Shown: one piece after another, positions 1-9,999 of the stretch | Numbering within the stretch: the first letter of the stretch is position 1 | Layout of the letters: each line of letters begins with the position of its first letter | Assembly (NCBI GenBank): GCA_023213315.1 | Contig: JAKCPI010014325.1 | Location: forward strand, 124,001-188,000 | Direction: 5' to 3' | DNA length: 64,000 nt | Source of the DNA: Euborellia annulipes | Taxonomy: Eukaryota > Arthropoda > Insecta > Dermaptera > Anisolabididae | Translations under genes and position numbers: made by a program | The notes under the pieces: model-generated | What the model saw: the letters and a program-made list of their open reading frames with translations, nothing else | Database searches by the model: none | Told to the model about the DNA's origin: nothing

Positions 1-300
1 ACTCACACTTTTTTCTCATTCACACTCACACACACATTTGGTATCCAAATGGCTTAAATAAAAGTTTCACTATATTAATAAATAATACATTGGACCATAT
101 GTAGAAATAAAATAAATTGTGTAATATTTCTCAAGTAAGGTAAAAAAAAATCGGTTGATCAAAAAGAAAAGCAAAAATTTTGGGTCGAATCGAATGTGTC
201 TCCGGTGAATAATTGGCCGGTGTGACTCAGAGTTCAGGTCTTTTGGGACGCCATCCATCATGAGGAAGGAGAGAAGCGCGAACGGCGTTGGGGGTGGAGT
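1..300. other. AT-rich non-coding sequence
   Basis: Opens with a short (CA)n tract and a fragment reading GGTATCCAAATGGCTTAAAT, which recurs near 7470 and 23060 and so is a dispersed repeat piece. The remainder is AT-rich with no supported gene. Confidence 0.5.
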
Positions 301-302
301 AT

Positions 303-335
<33 letters not shown>

Positions 336-545
336 GAGAGTGGAGGTCGTGGTCAGTCGACGGTCACGCGATCTTACCCCCCTTAGCCCTTCGCCCTTCC
401 GGCCATCGACAGACACAAATGCAAATGCCGCTTCATTTTCATATTGGTTTCGTTTGGTGCGGTCGTGTTGATAAGGGCGGAGTGTTAATCCCGGCTCGGT
501 CAAATAAATCAAACAATAATTATGTTCTTTCAACGCCTTAGCCGA
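200..545. promoter_or_regulatory. Candidate regulatory island with GAGA tract
   Basis: A less AT-rich island with CpGs holds a nearly pure GA dinucleotide run at 303-340, broken once by GC. In arthropods, GA repeats can be bound by GAGA factor and are common in promoters and Polycomb response elements. No start codon with coding structure and no splice sites are evident. The regulatory role is inferred from composition; it may equally be a plain microsatellite. Confidence 0.35.
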
Positions 546-895
546 TAAGGAAAGCTACAAGCCACGCGTCCCGCTCAAAAGCCGGGCAACAGCGACCCTC
601 AGATTCCTTTCGCCTCCTTGTTACCTGCCCTTAAGTCAACCAAAAAAAAAATAAATGAACCTCCCACTTGTTTTCATCTAATCATAGGTTGCAATAGAGT
701 TTATTTATAAATATAATAATAAATACTCCCTTTCGTTCTGAAAGAATATAGCGTTAAATATATGATTGTTTTATTGATAAACTTTCATAGATATTTAAAA
801 TATTACAATATTTTGAAAGACGACCGTCAAATTTTTTTTAAATATTCCTCCCCAACATTATCGTCAACTATTTACCAGATGAATTAAAGAAAAAA
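546..895. other. AT-rich non-coding sequence
   Basis: No coding frame, repeat match within the window, or structured signal was recognised here. Confidence 0.4.
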
Positions 896-897
896 AA

Positions 898-1486
898 TCT
901 GGTGTAACTAGTCGCACAGCACACCGGATTTATTTGTGCCGAGATATATTTAGTTTCCGCCGATATATTAGAATTCAAGATGTAAAATTTATAAACATGG
1001 GAAAATATTTATATTTTGTTACCATGGCAATCATTTCTTCTATCTTTCCTATGAAGTACAAGAGTAAAGTGGTCTTCAAACAATTCTGAGATCAAAATGA
1101 AAATATACATTTCAAAGAGCATCTAAAAATAATTGATTTTTGAATTTTAATCAAAATGGTTAAAGCGAATTTTGAGAAAATCGAAAAAAACTGAAAAAGT
1201 ACATCAGTAAAGTATTAGTACTCTTTGGCCAATTTTGTTCAAAAGCTTCGTGTCACGTGCCAGAGCGGTGCCGAACTTAAATATAAAATTTCAATCTCCT
1301 AGCTCTTTTCGTTCTTGAGATATTTTGTTCACAGACAGACAGACAAACTATGTTGCGAAAACCACTTTTTTGGATTCAGGGGACCTCAAAACGTGTATAT
1401 CTATCAAAATCTCGACATCGAATTTTTGACATGAACAATGCTTTCTTTCTCTATATATTAACTAATATATATAGAGAAAGTAAAAA
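898..1486 (+). repeat. Dispersed repeat family A, near full length
   Basis: Begins with CTGGTGTAAC then CGCACAGCACACC, and ends with an AT-rich inverted piece closing in AGAGAAAGTAAAAA. The middle carries the family hallmarks: CATCAGTAAAGTACTAG, a CAGACAGACAGAC tract, GGATTCAGGGGACCTC and CGACATCGAATTTTTGACATG. The same order is seen at 33229, 36021, 54608 (reverse), 57151 and 58769. No protein is encoded, so it is a non-autonomous element. Its class is unknown to me. Confidence 0.8.
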
Positions 1487-2030
1487 TTAAACAAAATTTG
1501 ATTCAAAACTATTTCACTGGTAGTTTTGTATTTTTTATTATACTTTGTAAATTTGTATTGTTGCTTGTTGAGAACTTTTGCATCTAAATAAATTGTTAAT
1601 CCATTTATTCATTTATATAAAAAATTATGAATAGTCAATTCGTTTTTTCCTGAGATCTTATAGTAAAAAATTATATCAGAGCAGAAAGGTTTATTGGCAC
1701 AAAGGGTGAGGAATAAATACATAATTTATGTATACTTATACAGTTCAGAAATGTTGTCTAAAGATGATCGAATACATTTTGTCCAAAACAGTTTGAAGTT
1801 TCTAAAGAATTTGAAAGTTTATTTATTTGACTCTCTGCTCCTATACCTTCTATAATTATATTATTTTAAATTTTTAATCTACATTAATTTGTGCCAGTTC
1901 CGCAAAAGCATCAATTAATTTTATAAATAAGAAGAAATTCACATAATGTAAACAATAAAATAATGAAAAATGTATAAATTCTATGAATAGTTAATTTTCT
2001 GGGTAATTTTATGTCAGAATATGAGCAGGT
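1487..2030. other. AT-rich non-coding sequence
   Basis: No feature recognised beyond homopolymer-rich AT sequence. Confidence 0.4.
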
Positions 2031-2039
2031 GATAGAGAA

Positions 2040-2400
2040 GTGGGGATGGAAAGAGTTGATTTGATTCAATGTCTGATCTCGATTGGAAAACCAACTCGGT
2101 TGTTTCGGCCGAAACGATCTATCTTCAGTTCCAATCGGCGAAAAGATGGGACCCCATCAATGATTTGTGTCCGAAGAAGGGGCGGGAGGAGTAGGGGGAG
2201 GGAGAGGAGGGGAGGGGGAGGGGGGGGAATGGGGCCTTGGAATGCATCGTTCATAAATCATAGGATGGTCGGAACCGAACCGGCCTCTCCACATCCCATC
2301 TCCCATCTCCTCGCTCTCAATCTCTCATTTGGACTTGTTTCTTCTCCTTCTTTTTTCTCTTTTTCTTCTTAGGGAACTGATGAGATTTCTTTTTAGTTTG
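2040..2400. promoter_or_regulatory. Candidate regulatory island with polypurine tract
   Basis: A higher-complexity island contains the palindrome GTTTCGGCCGAAAC, a strong polypurine/GGGAGG tract at about 2180-2232, and sequence with mixed composition. It has open frames on both strands, but those arise from the purine tract and look unlike proteins. Best read as non-coding, possibly regulatory. Confidence 0.35.
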
Positions 2401-2524
2401 TCGAAACAATCCCTCAGTGACATCTCGAAACTCTTATTATTTGTTTAATTTGTTTTAAAAATTTACTTATCTCCCTTCGGGGGGGGGGGAGATTATTGAA
2501 TTTATTGTAAACAATTTGTAGATA

Positions 2525-2650
2525 ATTAATTATTAGTTCTGGGTTGACCTGAGCTCGGTTGTTTGTTTGTTTTTTTTTTTTTTTTTGAGAAAATTGATAA
2601 AAACTAAAATAGTACATCAGTAAAGTGCTAGCACTCGAAGTTTTTTAAAG
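2525..2650 (+). repeat. Dispersed repeat family B, fragment
   Basis: Shares with 3868-4035 and, in reverse, 22120-22250 a block of GTTCCGGGTTGACC-like sequence, a GAGCTCGG hairpin half, a T-tract and a piece reading ACATCAGTAAAGT followed by CTAG. The last block is also found inside family A, so the two families share a module. Confidence 0.65.
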
Positions 2651-2654
2651 ATGA

Positions 2655-2765
2655 GTAGGGATGTGGTATCGAAAAAAAGTATCGATACTTGTACATGATA
2701 TCGTATAGAAAGATATCTGAAGAAAAGTATCGATACCAATTAGTATCGAGAATTTCTTAATATTT
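2655..2765. repeat. TATCGATA-rich fragment, probable decayed hAT end
   Basis: Holds TAGGGATGTGGTATCG followed by two copies of GTATCGATAC and further TATCGA half-sites. TAGGGATG-type starts with internal TATCGATAC are common in hAT-derived MITEs, but I could not find the matching end. The TATCGATA words also resemble DREF sites; the repeat explanation is preferred. Confidence 0.35.
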
Positions 2766-2838
2766 AATTAGGGATATCAATTTTATTATAAGGACATCGG
2801 CGCCAAAAAATAAATACTTTTGCGTATTATCCGTTTAT

Positions 2839-2884
2839 TTGTAAATATTTCGATTCCAGTGATATAGAATCATCTTCAGTACAA
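2839..2884 (-). ncRNA. Hammerhead-like RNA motif, copy a
   Basis: On the minus strand: helix I TTGTA/TACAA (5 bp), core CTGAAGA, one extra T, helix II GATTC/GAATC (5 bp), GAAA, then palindromic ATAT as helix III and a U at the putative cleavage position. This matches the type I hammerhead layout except for the extra nucleotide between the core and helix II. AATAAA follows just downstream. Catalysis is not shown by sequence. Confidence 0.45.
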
Positions 2885-3040
2885 TCAACAGATGTTTTGC
2901 AAATTGTTAATTTCTTCCATCCAATATGACAAAATAATAATAATAATTTATAATCAATTATAAAAATTGCATTCATGGAATGCTCAGCTATTTTGTCATA
3001 TTGGATGGGAGAAATTAACGATTTGCAAAACTTCTGTTGA

Positions 3041-3086
3041 TTGTACTGAAGATGATTCCATATAATTGGGTTCGAAATATTTACAA
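3041..3086 (+). ncRNA. Hammerhead-like RNA motif, copy b
   Basis: The mirror copy in the right arm of the foldback element. Helix I TTGTA/TACAA and the core CTGAAGA ... GAAA with ATAT are intact, but helix II has drifted and pairs only weakly, so this copy is probably degenerate. AATAAA follows. Confidence 0.35.
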
Positions 3087-3299
3087 ATAAACGGTTAATA
3101 CGGCAAAAGTATTTATTTTTTGGCCGATGTCCATATAATTAAATTAAAATATAAATTCTTTCCATTTTATAATAATTTTATATATTTTATAAATTAAGAA
3201 AAAAAAAATTAATAGAAGGATTGATTCTCTATTCTATATTTCATAAAAATAATTTAAAATACAAATTAGATAAAAAAAATTAAATATGAGTTCACTTCT

Positions 3300-3660
3300 T
3301 TTTGTCACGGACTGTCCCAAGCCAAGCGAGGGAAAAGCCACTTGGATCAACCAACAAGAATGTTTCCCTCTTTGTTATTTCTATTTAATTAATTAAAACG
3401 TGTTTACCTGGTGATATCGAGGATGAAAAGAAAGGAGCAGGCATGGAACACTCAGGCAGGTGATGTGTCGGTATCGTGGATTGTTGAGGAAGGAAGCATT
3501 ATTTGATGATATAAGATGTAACCGAATCACAAGCTTGAGGCTTACTGAGGCGGCGACGGCAGCGCTGCCACCGCCGCCGCAGTCGTCGTCGTCTTCGTCT
3601 CAAACCGAACAAAGCCGAACTCTCCCGAAGTGCAAGTCTGTGTGTAATTGAAAGAAACCG
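3300..3660. promoter_or_regulatory. Candidate regulatory island with GCC repeats
   Basis: Less AT-rich sequence with a run of CCGCCG/TCGTCG trinucleotides at about 3550-3600. The run gives alanine/proline/serine-rich open frames on both strands, which I treat as artefacts. No splice signals were found around it. Confidence 0.3.
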
Positions 3661-3867
3661 GTTTGATTGTTGGATCTATTTTTAATATCAATAATAAAAA
3701 AAAATAATATAAAAGAAAAAGATAATTTTTTTTTAAATAAAATAAATTGAATACATAATACATTTTTAAATGAATAAATAAATAAAAATAGTAAAATTTT
3801 TACTTTTTAAGTATAATATATAAAAAAAAATCTATCTATAAAAAATGATTTCTCTCTTGTAAGCCTT

Positions 3868-4035
3868 AAATGAAAATTCCGGATTGATCTGGAGCTCGTT
3901 TTTTTTTTTTTTTAAGAAAATTGGAAAAAACTAAAAAAGTACATCAGTAAAGTACTAGTACCCGAATTTCCCTAAAGATGAGACCTAGCGCAATTTCATA
4001 TTGTTTTGGGAAATAAATTTAAAATTTGAAAAAAA
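3868..4035 (+). repeat. Dispersed repeat family B copy
   Basis: Reads from a CCGGATTGATCTGGAGCTCG block through a T-tract to CATCAGTAAAGTACTAG and GACCTAGCGCAATTTCATA. The 22120-22250 copy contains the same order in reverse, including CTAGGTCTTG and GAAATTTCGC. Confidence 0.65.
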
Positions 4036-4239
4036 AGATGGTTAAAGCCGTTTTCGAGAACTATGTACTGACAAACAAACAAATAAACGTACATTGATCC
4101 TTTAATTAATAGTTAGTTAGATATATGGAGTGTCACTCCTAATTCAAAAGTTTTCGTTTTAAAAATTGGTAACTCTTATACAAATTATGAGAAGAAAAAT
4201 GTAAAAAAACAGTCTTTGTATACACTAGTCAACAAAACC

Positions 4240-4274
4240 CAGTTACAAAAAACTAAAAAAAAAAGTTTTTTGTA
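4240..4274. repeat. Perfect short hairpin
   Basis: GTTACAAAAAACT and AGTTTTTTGTAAC form a 13-bp perfect inverted repeat around an A-run, immediately upstream of the hammerhead-like motif at 4275. It may be the residual terminus of the element that carried that motif. Confidence 0.5.
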
Positions 4275-4313
4275 ACTCCTGAAGATGGGTTAACAACCCG
4301 AAATATATCGAGT
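4275..4313 (+). ncRNA. Hammerhead-like RNA motif, copy c
   Basis: Helix I ACTC/GAGT (4 bp), core CTGAAGA, one extra T, helix II GGGTT/AACCC (perfect 5 bp), GAAA, palindromic ATATAT as helix III, then C at the putative cleavage position. All helix sequences differ from copies a and e yet pairing is kept. This is one of the two best-formed copies. Confidence 0.5.
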
Positions 4314-4830
4314 ATTCAAATTTGTGTTAATACTGTTTTACCCTCGTGAAACTCACATAAATCCAACATATGTTTTTTATATTTAGGGATGGTAAAAATT
4401 GCATTAGGGGTGTCCAAAACAAAAAAAAACTGAAAAAATCGATTTTTCTAAACTTTTAGCCGTTTGCGGGGTAACTATATGAGCTCCGATTGGGCTGAAA
4501 CTTATTAATTTATATGTATTATAACTATCTGCATATTTTTAAAGGGTGTTGCCTTAAAAAAATCTGGAAAATGCAAAATAAGAGAGCACATTATCTAATA
4601 AAATTTATTTTTCTCTATATCTCTAAAACTGTGCCTGATGGAAAAATTCTAACTACATATCTGAATTCAGTATAAAAAAAAGGTACTATATTCACTAATC
4701 AGTGAAGAAAATCTTGTCGACCAGTGTTATTATATCACAGATAGTTTGAGAAATGTATTGCCACATTAGCTATTAGTTTTATTGTAGAATAGAATACATT
4801 TTCCTATCTATCGAAAGGAATAAAATCTGG
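4314..4830. other. Unclassified AT-rich sequence
   Basis: No gene. Includes GAGCTCCGATTGGGCTGAAACTT-type wording often seen in old invertebrate repeats, but I found no second copy in this window. Confidence 0.3.
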
Positions 4831-4837
4831 GTCCTCT

Positions 4838-4950
4838 TTTTTGGGGGGTTTTTCTTTGGGGGTTTCGGGGGTTTTTGTATGGGGGGTTTTGGTGGGGGGG
4901 GGGGGTTGGGGGGGGGGGGGGGGGGGGGGGGGGGTGTCGAGGGGGGGGGG
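4838..4950. repeat. G-run / G-quadruplex-prone tract
   Basis: More than ten runs of four or more G, merging into an almost unbroken G tract. It could form G-quadruplexes, or be an assembly or sequencing artefact inside a hAT-type element (several of which here have G/C runs). The proline-rich reverse frame over it is not a gene. Confidence 0.5.
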
Positions 4951-5123
4951 TAGGAGAGAAGATTTGCAAAGAATAACAAGACTAATTAATTATTAATTAA
5001 ATCAAAAAAGTGAAAAAAATGGCAAATTACTAATTAAATCGAATTTGATCACCTCTTCATCGCCAAATAGAAACTTTTGAGATTTATAGAAAATGGACCG
5101 ATAGTCTTAAATTTTGTCTAACA

Positions 5124-5345
5124 TGATTGTGTGTATGTTTTTTGTTGGTGGGCCAAGCGCCCCATAGTACCCGGGAATCGAACCCAGGATCTCCAACCTT
5201 TCCGGAGCATCGGTGTTCTATTGCACCAGGCCACCGGACCCTCGACCTAGCCTGGTGATGTGGATATCAAGGCTGAAGATCCTAGGTTCGATTCCCGGGC
5301 ACTATGGGGCTCTTGGCCTCCCAACAAAAAACATACAATCATGTT
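5124..5345. repeat. Inverted pair of tRNA-derived SINE-like arms
   Basis: The right arm (plus) contains a B-box-like GGTTCGATTCCCGGG preceded by TAGCCTGGTGATG, an A-box-like word. The left arm (minus) gives TGGCCTGGTGCAATAG then GGGTTCGATTCCCGGG. The arms extend outward as matching GTATGTTTTTTGTTGG/CCAACAAAAAACATAC and AACATGATTGT. This is tRNA-derived sequence in head-to-head orientation. No intact acceptor stem, so not a functional tRNA. Confidence 0.65.
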
Positions 5346-5399
5346 AAATATATCTATGAATAGTTAAATCCGAATCGAGGTATATTCACCCTCTCTGAA

Positions 5400-5900
5400 T
5401 TAAATTTAAATTTCCCTCTCTAACTCCACTTCCTTTTTTTATGGCCAATCAGCGTCCTGACAGGCACATACACACAGGGGCAGGAAGTTAGCCGCTAGCG
5501 CTTTATATTTATAGTATGAAATGAAATATATAAATCTCGAAAAATATTTAATTAAAATTTGTCATCACAAAAATTCAGAAAATCTTAAAAAGTGGGAGTT
5601 CGAGTTTATGAACAAAATAAACAAGTGTGGACTATAATTGTTAATAAAGAAATCTCGAAGAGAGCAATTATAGTGAAGAAGATCGGACCTGTACTTAAGA
5701 CAATATATTAAAATGTGATGAATAGTAGCTGGGCATCTGGCTCTTTGTTTTTAAATTTGGGTCCGAAGCCCAAAGGGGAAGGCCACCTGCAAAAGACAAA
5801 ACGCCTACACCCTGCACCTGCACCTAAGAAGAATCACTCGAACCGAACGAGTTTTTCAAGAGATTGTGCTGTTTGTGAAAATAGTGGGTGGGCATAAGTG
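5400..5900. promoter_or_regulatory. Candidate non-coding island with CACCTGCA motifs
   Basis: Mixed-complexity DNA with several CACCTGC E-box-like words at 5785-5826. An open frame of 60 codons on the plus strand (5715-5897) lacks splice sites and protein-like features; I do not call it a gene. Confidence 0.25.
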
Positions 5901-6180
5901 GTTATTCATTTTTTTTTCCCGTTGACATTTGCGTGCCTGGCGCTCGTGGTGATTGGTGCTTGGTGCTTGGTGACTCCAACTCTAAGGTGCCCTCGTGTTT
6001 CGAGTTGTGATTGCCCAGAGATAGCACGCCACCCCCACAGGAGCTGATAAATGATTGACTAGCCGGGGGTGGGTTCGTGGGGGCGGTGGGGGCTCAATTA
6101 GCCCGGAGGCGGGACATTTGCTCGGGACATGTCCGTAACAACGGTAATTAAACTACGATTAATGGCTCGGTAACGTAACG
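5900..6180. promoter_or_regulatory. Candidate regulatory island
   Basis: Complex, moderately GC-rich DNA with tandem GGTGCTTGGTG words, a Pbx/Hox-like ATGATTGACTAG, CTCAATTAGCCC, and GGACATGTCC at 6125-6134. TAATTAA homeodomain cores follow. Such motif density in an otherwise AT/repeat background suggests a cis-regulatory element. Inference only. Confidence 0.35.
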
Positions 6181-6479
6181 GTGTTTCTCTCTCTCTAAAA
6201 TTGTAATTCGCTAAAATTGATTGTAGCACGCTATTTAACTCGAGAATGGAAGGTTAACTTGTGCGAAACTTGATGAACAGCCCCCCCCCCCCCAGCTACC
6301 TCCCTCACTACTACCACTACTACATCACATCCCATCCTACCCCGAACATGTGTGGGGATGACTGTCATTTGCCAGATTAATGTGATGTAAAAAAACATAT
6401 CATTTCCAGTTGATTAATAGACGACTATAATTATCTGGAAGAGACAATTCGATGGTAAATCACAATTCGAAATTACCCG

Positions 6480-6800
6480 TGACACTAAATCACATAAACG
6501 TAGGGTCCAGTCCTTCAGGCCCTTTTAAACACTCGGCCAATTAAAATCGAAAATAACACTTTTCAAGATAAACATTTATTAAGTACAGCCTTGAAGCCGA
6601 TTACGTTCGGCACACGCACACTCACAATTTCTACCTGGGATTAATAAGATTTCCCGAGGAAAAAAAAAATGGTAATTTCCAAATGAAATACGTATATCAG
6701 TGATGGGGCCATATGTGTCTGACAGCTGCTGGTCCAAACCCCCACACATCAAATCATCCCCATTTGCATTTTCAAACATCCCAGACAACAGATTTCGCAA
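6480..6800. promoter_or_regulatory. Candidate conserved non-coding element
   Basis: A complex stretch with CAGCTGCTGG and TGTCTGACAG (E-box and Meis-like words) and CCCATTTGCATTTT. A 73-codon minus-strand frame covers it, but no splice acceptor or donor brackets the good part and its 3' half is low-complexity, so non-coding is more likely. Confidence 0.3.
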
Positions 6801-7099
6801 GTTAATTATTAATTAAAAAAAAAAAAACAATGAATTTTGATTTTGGCAATTAAAAAGATTTTTTTATGAAATACATTTTGAAAATTCCATTTTTGTTGAT
6901 AATTCAACATGATAAGTGAATTTGTTTTTGTAATTGAATATTAATTTGAATTTATGGGCTTTGCCCGTTTGTAATAATATATAAATAAATAAATAATATA
7001 GAATAAGTTCGTCAACTTTGCCATTCAATTGCTTGCAAATAATAATGGATATTTAAGGGAGAAATATATAAATAAGCCAAAAACAAATAAACAAAAAAA

Positions 7100-7460
7100 A
7101 TCGTTATAAGCGGAAAAAAACTCTTTCGACTTTTGTCAATTTTCAGATTTGCTTAAAATCTCCACTGATCTCACAAAAAGAAACGTTTTTTGAGATTTTC
7201 AAAAACGACTTTTGTGACATTTTTGGAGCTTTTTTGCCATTTCGAGACTTTTTTGAAAAAAGTGACTTTTATCACTGACTTTTTTCAATTTTTTATTTTA
7301 GGCCCTAATATGTTTTTTTTTAATTTTGCATTTTTGGCTACTTAGGCCATTTAGTGTTTGTTTATTTTTTTTATTTATTTAAAAGGTCTTTTTCGACCCT
7401 ACCCCAATTTATTTCAATTGATTTGTACCAAATTAATTCAATTGAAATAAATTTATTTAT
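7100..7460 (+). repeat. Dispersed repeat family D, copy 1
   Basis: Matches 39190-39480 over CTCCACTGATCTCACAAAAAG, GTTTTTTGA, TTTTCAAAAACGACTTTTG, TTGGAGCTTTTTTGC and the closing block CAATTTATTTCAATTGATTTG with its inverted partner AATTCAATTGAAATAAATTT. The closing block is shared with SINE-like copies at 39440 and 47795. Confidence 0.65.
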
Positions 7461-8370
7461 ACCATATAGTATCCAAATGATCTAAATAAATATTCATCAG
7501 ACTGCCTGGGCCGATCCGGTATAGACCACATTTTTGTAGCAATAGAAACGTTGTACAGTATTTATATATTTTTAATCAAGAGTCGCGGGAGCGACTCGTC
7601 GCCGAGCATGTGAAAAGCAAAAGAAAGCAAAGAAACTCTTAATACTACCATTTAGTTGATATTCCAATAGATGCCAATGGCCCATTGCATTTAGATGGAC
7701 GAGTCGTCCCTAGACTATATTATCAAGAATGATTTTAAATCCTTAATAAAAGATAGGGACGTGAAAAAATTTTTTTGAGAAACTTTTCTCTTTCTGGGCG
7801 AATATCTCAAAAAGTTTTTAAGATATCGGAGCCAAATTTTTTTTATATTAAACTAGAATAAATAAGGATTATTTTGAGCACGAATTCAAAAAAAAATTCC
7901 AGTCCCAAAAAGAATGGCAGAGGCTCAAAGTTGAGATTTTGCCGATTTCGGAAGGTCAAAAGTTAGTCTCTTATTTTTTCCTTTTTTTTTTTTTTTTTTT
8001 TTTTTTCTTTTTTTTCTTTTTTTTTTTTTTTTTTTTCATTCTTTTCTTCAATTTTCAAATTTTTAGACAAAGCTACAGGTTTCCCTGCTGGACCGATTAG
8101 GATGAAATTTAAAATACAAATAGATACTATCAAAAACCCGATACCTTTGATATAAAATTTCATTTTGGATCAAAAGTGACTTTTTGAGAGGTATTCAAAA
8201 TTTCAAATTTGTCCTATCTTTAACATGGCGAAAAGACAATTCTAACTATTTTGCTCCCTGATGACGTCATCTAGGAACATATATATTATTATTAGTAATT
8301 TTCATCCCTAATGGAACAAAAATTTTTTAGGATAGATCCATTCAGATAGAAATAGATTAACGTGATAAGA
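7461..8370. other. Unclassified repeat-like region with poly-T
   Basis: Contains a T-rich tract (about 7980-8036) and unclassified AT-rich sequence with an island at about 7560-7700 (GAGTCGCGGGAGCGACTCG is a perfect 9-bp-arm hairpin). No coding frame is supported; the lysine-rich reverse frame is the poly-T. Confidence 0.35.
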
Positions 8371-8380
8371 AGGAGTGCTA

Positions 8381-9566
8381 CCAACATAACAAAAATAAAA
8401 AACCTAAAATTTTATAAAATTTGGTGAAATCCTATGTTTATCGTTTCGAATGAATACCAAACGAAGTATTTACATTCTACCAACATAACAAAAATAAAAA
8501 ACCTAAAATTTTATAAAATTTGGTGAAATCCTATGTTTATCGTTTCGAATGAATACCAAACGATGTATTTACATTCTACCAACATAACAAAAATAAAAAA
8601 CCTAAAATTTTATAAAATTTGGTGAAATCCTATGTTTATCGTTTCGAATGGATACCAAACGATGTATTTACATTCTACCAACATAACAAAAATAAAAAAA
8701 CCTAAAATTTTATAAAATTTGGTGAAATCCTATGTTTATCGTTTCGAATGGATACCAAACGATGTATTTACATTCTACCAACATAACAAAAATAAAAAAC
8801 CTAAAATTTTATAAAATTTGGTGAAATCCTATGTTTATCGTTTCGAATGGATACCAAACGATGTATTTACATTCTACCAACATAACAAAAATAAAAAAAC
8901 CTAAAATTTTATAAAATTTGGTGAAATCCTATGTTTATCGTTTCGAATGGATACCAAACGATGTATTTACATTCTACCAACATAACAAAAATAAAAAACG
9001 TAAAATTTTATAAAATTTGGTGAAATCCTATGTTTATCGTTTCGAATGGATACCAAACGATGTATTTACATTCTACCAACATAACAAAAATAAAAAACCT
9101 AAAATTTTATAAAATTTGGTGAAATCCTATGTTTATCGCTTCGAATGGATACCAAACGATGTATTTACATTCTACCAACATAACAAAAATAAAAAACCTA
9201 AAATTTTATAAAATTTGGGGGTGAAATCCTATGTTTATCGTTTCGAATGGATACCAAACGATGTATTTACATTCTACCAACATAACAAAAATAAAAAACC
9301 TAAAATTTTATAAAATTTGGTGAAATCCTATGTTTATCGTTTCGAATGGATACCAAACGATGTATTTACATTCTACCAACATAACAAAAATAAAAAACGT
9401 AAAATTTTATAAAATTTGGTGAAATCCTATGTTTATCGTTTCGAATGGATACCAAACGATGTATTTACATTCTACCAACATAACAAAAATAAAAAACCTA
9501 AAAATTTTATAAAATTTGGTGAAATCCTATGTTTATCGTTTCGAATGGATACCAAACGATGTATTT
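8381..9566 (+). repeat. Tandem array, 12 units of about 99 bp
   Basis: Twelve head-to-tail copies, each starting CTACCAACATAAC and running through AAAATTTTATAAAATTTGG, GAAATCCTATGTTTATCG, TTTCGAATGGATACC and AAACGATGTATTTACATT. Copies are nearly identical. Units 1-2 carry GAATGA where others carry GAATGG; units 4 and 6 have an extra A; units 7 and 11 have ACGTA instead of ACCTA; unit 9 has an inserted GGG. Shared variants between non-adjacent units indicate multi-unit duplication. Unrelated to CRISPR: no spacers. Confidence 0.95.
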
Positions 9567-9683
9567 AATTTTTACTGTTTGGAATGCATATTAAAAGATC
9601 TATTCATGGGATAACTTAATATTTAATAAACAAAAATTAATAAATAATATTTTCATGTAATATTTCACAAAAAAAGAAGTGAA

Positions 9684-9960
9684 ATCTCAGCCAAAAACAT
9701 CGGAGATGCAAAAAGGGGCGCCTCGCATTATTTTTGCCTAGCGTCGAGGTGAAATCAAAAAATGCGCCTCGCTTTTCTGATTTATATAAAAGCGAGGATA
9801 TATGAAACAAATAAAATTCTGTAGGGGTTTTATTTAAGTGAAAATATTTCCTCGCTTTTATATAAATCAGAAAAGCGAGGCGCATTTTTTTGATTTCACC
9901 TCGACGCTAGGCAAAAATAATGCGAGGCGCGCACCATCTCCGATGTTTTTTGGCTGAGAT
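9684..9960. mobile_element. Long foldback element with GCCTCGC arms
   Basis: Arms at 9684-9797 and 9849-9960 are nearly perfect inverted copies around a spacer of about 50 bp. Ends read ATCTCAGCCAAAAA; both arms include CATCGGAGATG, GCCTAGCGTCGAGG and GCGCCTCGC words. It lacks a clear target duplication. Two repeated GCCTCG blocks make it unusually GC-rich for this window. No coding frame. Confidence 0.8.
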
Positions 9961-9999
9961 AAATATTAATACAAAAAAGGTCTATTATTAAAAATTCTC

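Larger units (their letters stand above)
2792..3132. mobile_element. Foldback MITE with hammerhead-like arms
   Basis: An inverted repeat of about 140-bp arms around a 60-bp AT-rich spacer. Ends are GGACATCGGC on the left and GCCGATGTCC on the right, flanked by TATA-type sequence, which suggests a TA target. Each arm contains the CTGAAGATGATTC...CGAAATAT motif described separately (2839-2884 minus, 3041-3086 plus). No coding capacity. Confidence 0.7.

Noticed and set aside
4779..4979. Proline-rich reverse frame
   Set aside because: Translation of the G-run tract; no biological protein signal.
6125..6134. GGACATGTCC as a p53-family site
   Set aside because: A single 10-bp palindrome fits the half-site consensus but lacks a clear partner half-site; too weak to report as a site.
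6579..6800. 73-codon minus-strand frame as a gene
   Set aside because: No AG acceptor or GT donor brackets the complex half, and the 3' half is A/T homopolymer-coded; more like a conserved non-coding element.
8381..9566. Regular repeats considered as a CRISPR array
   Set aside because: Units are contiguous tandem copies with no unique spacers, in a eukaryotic repeat context.
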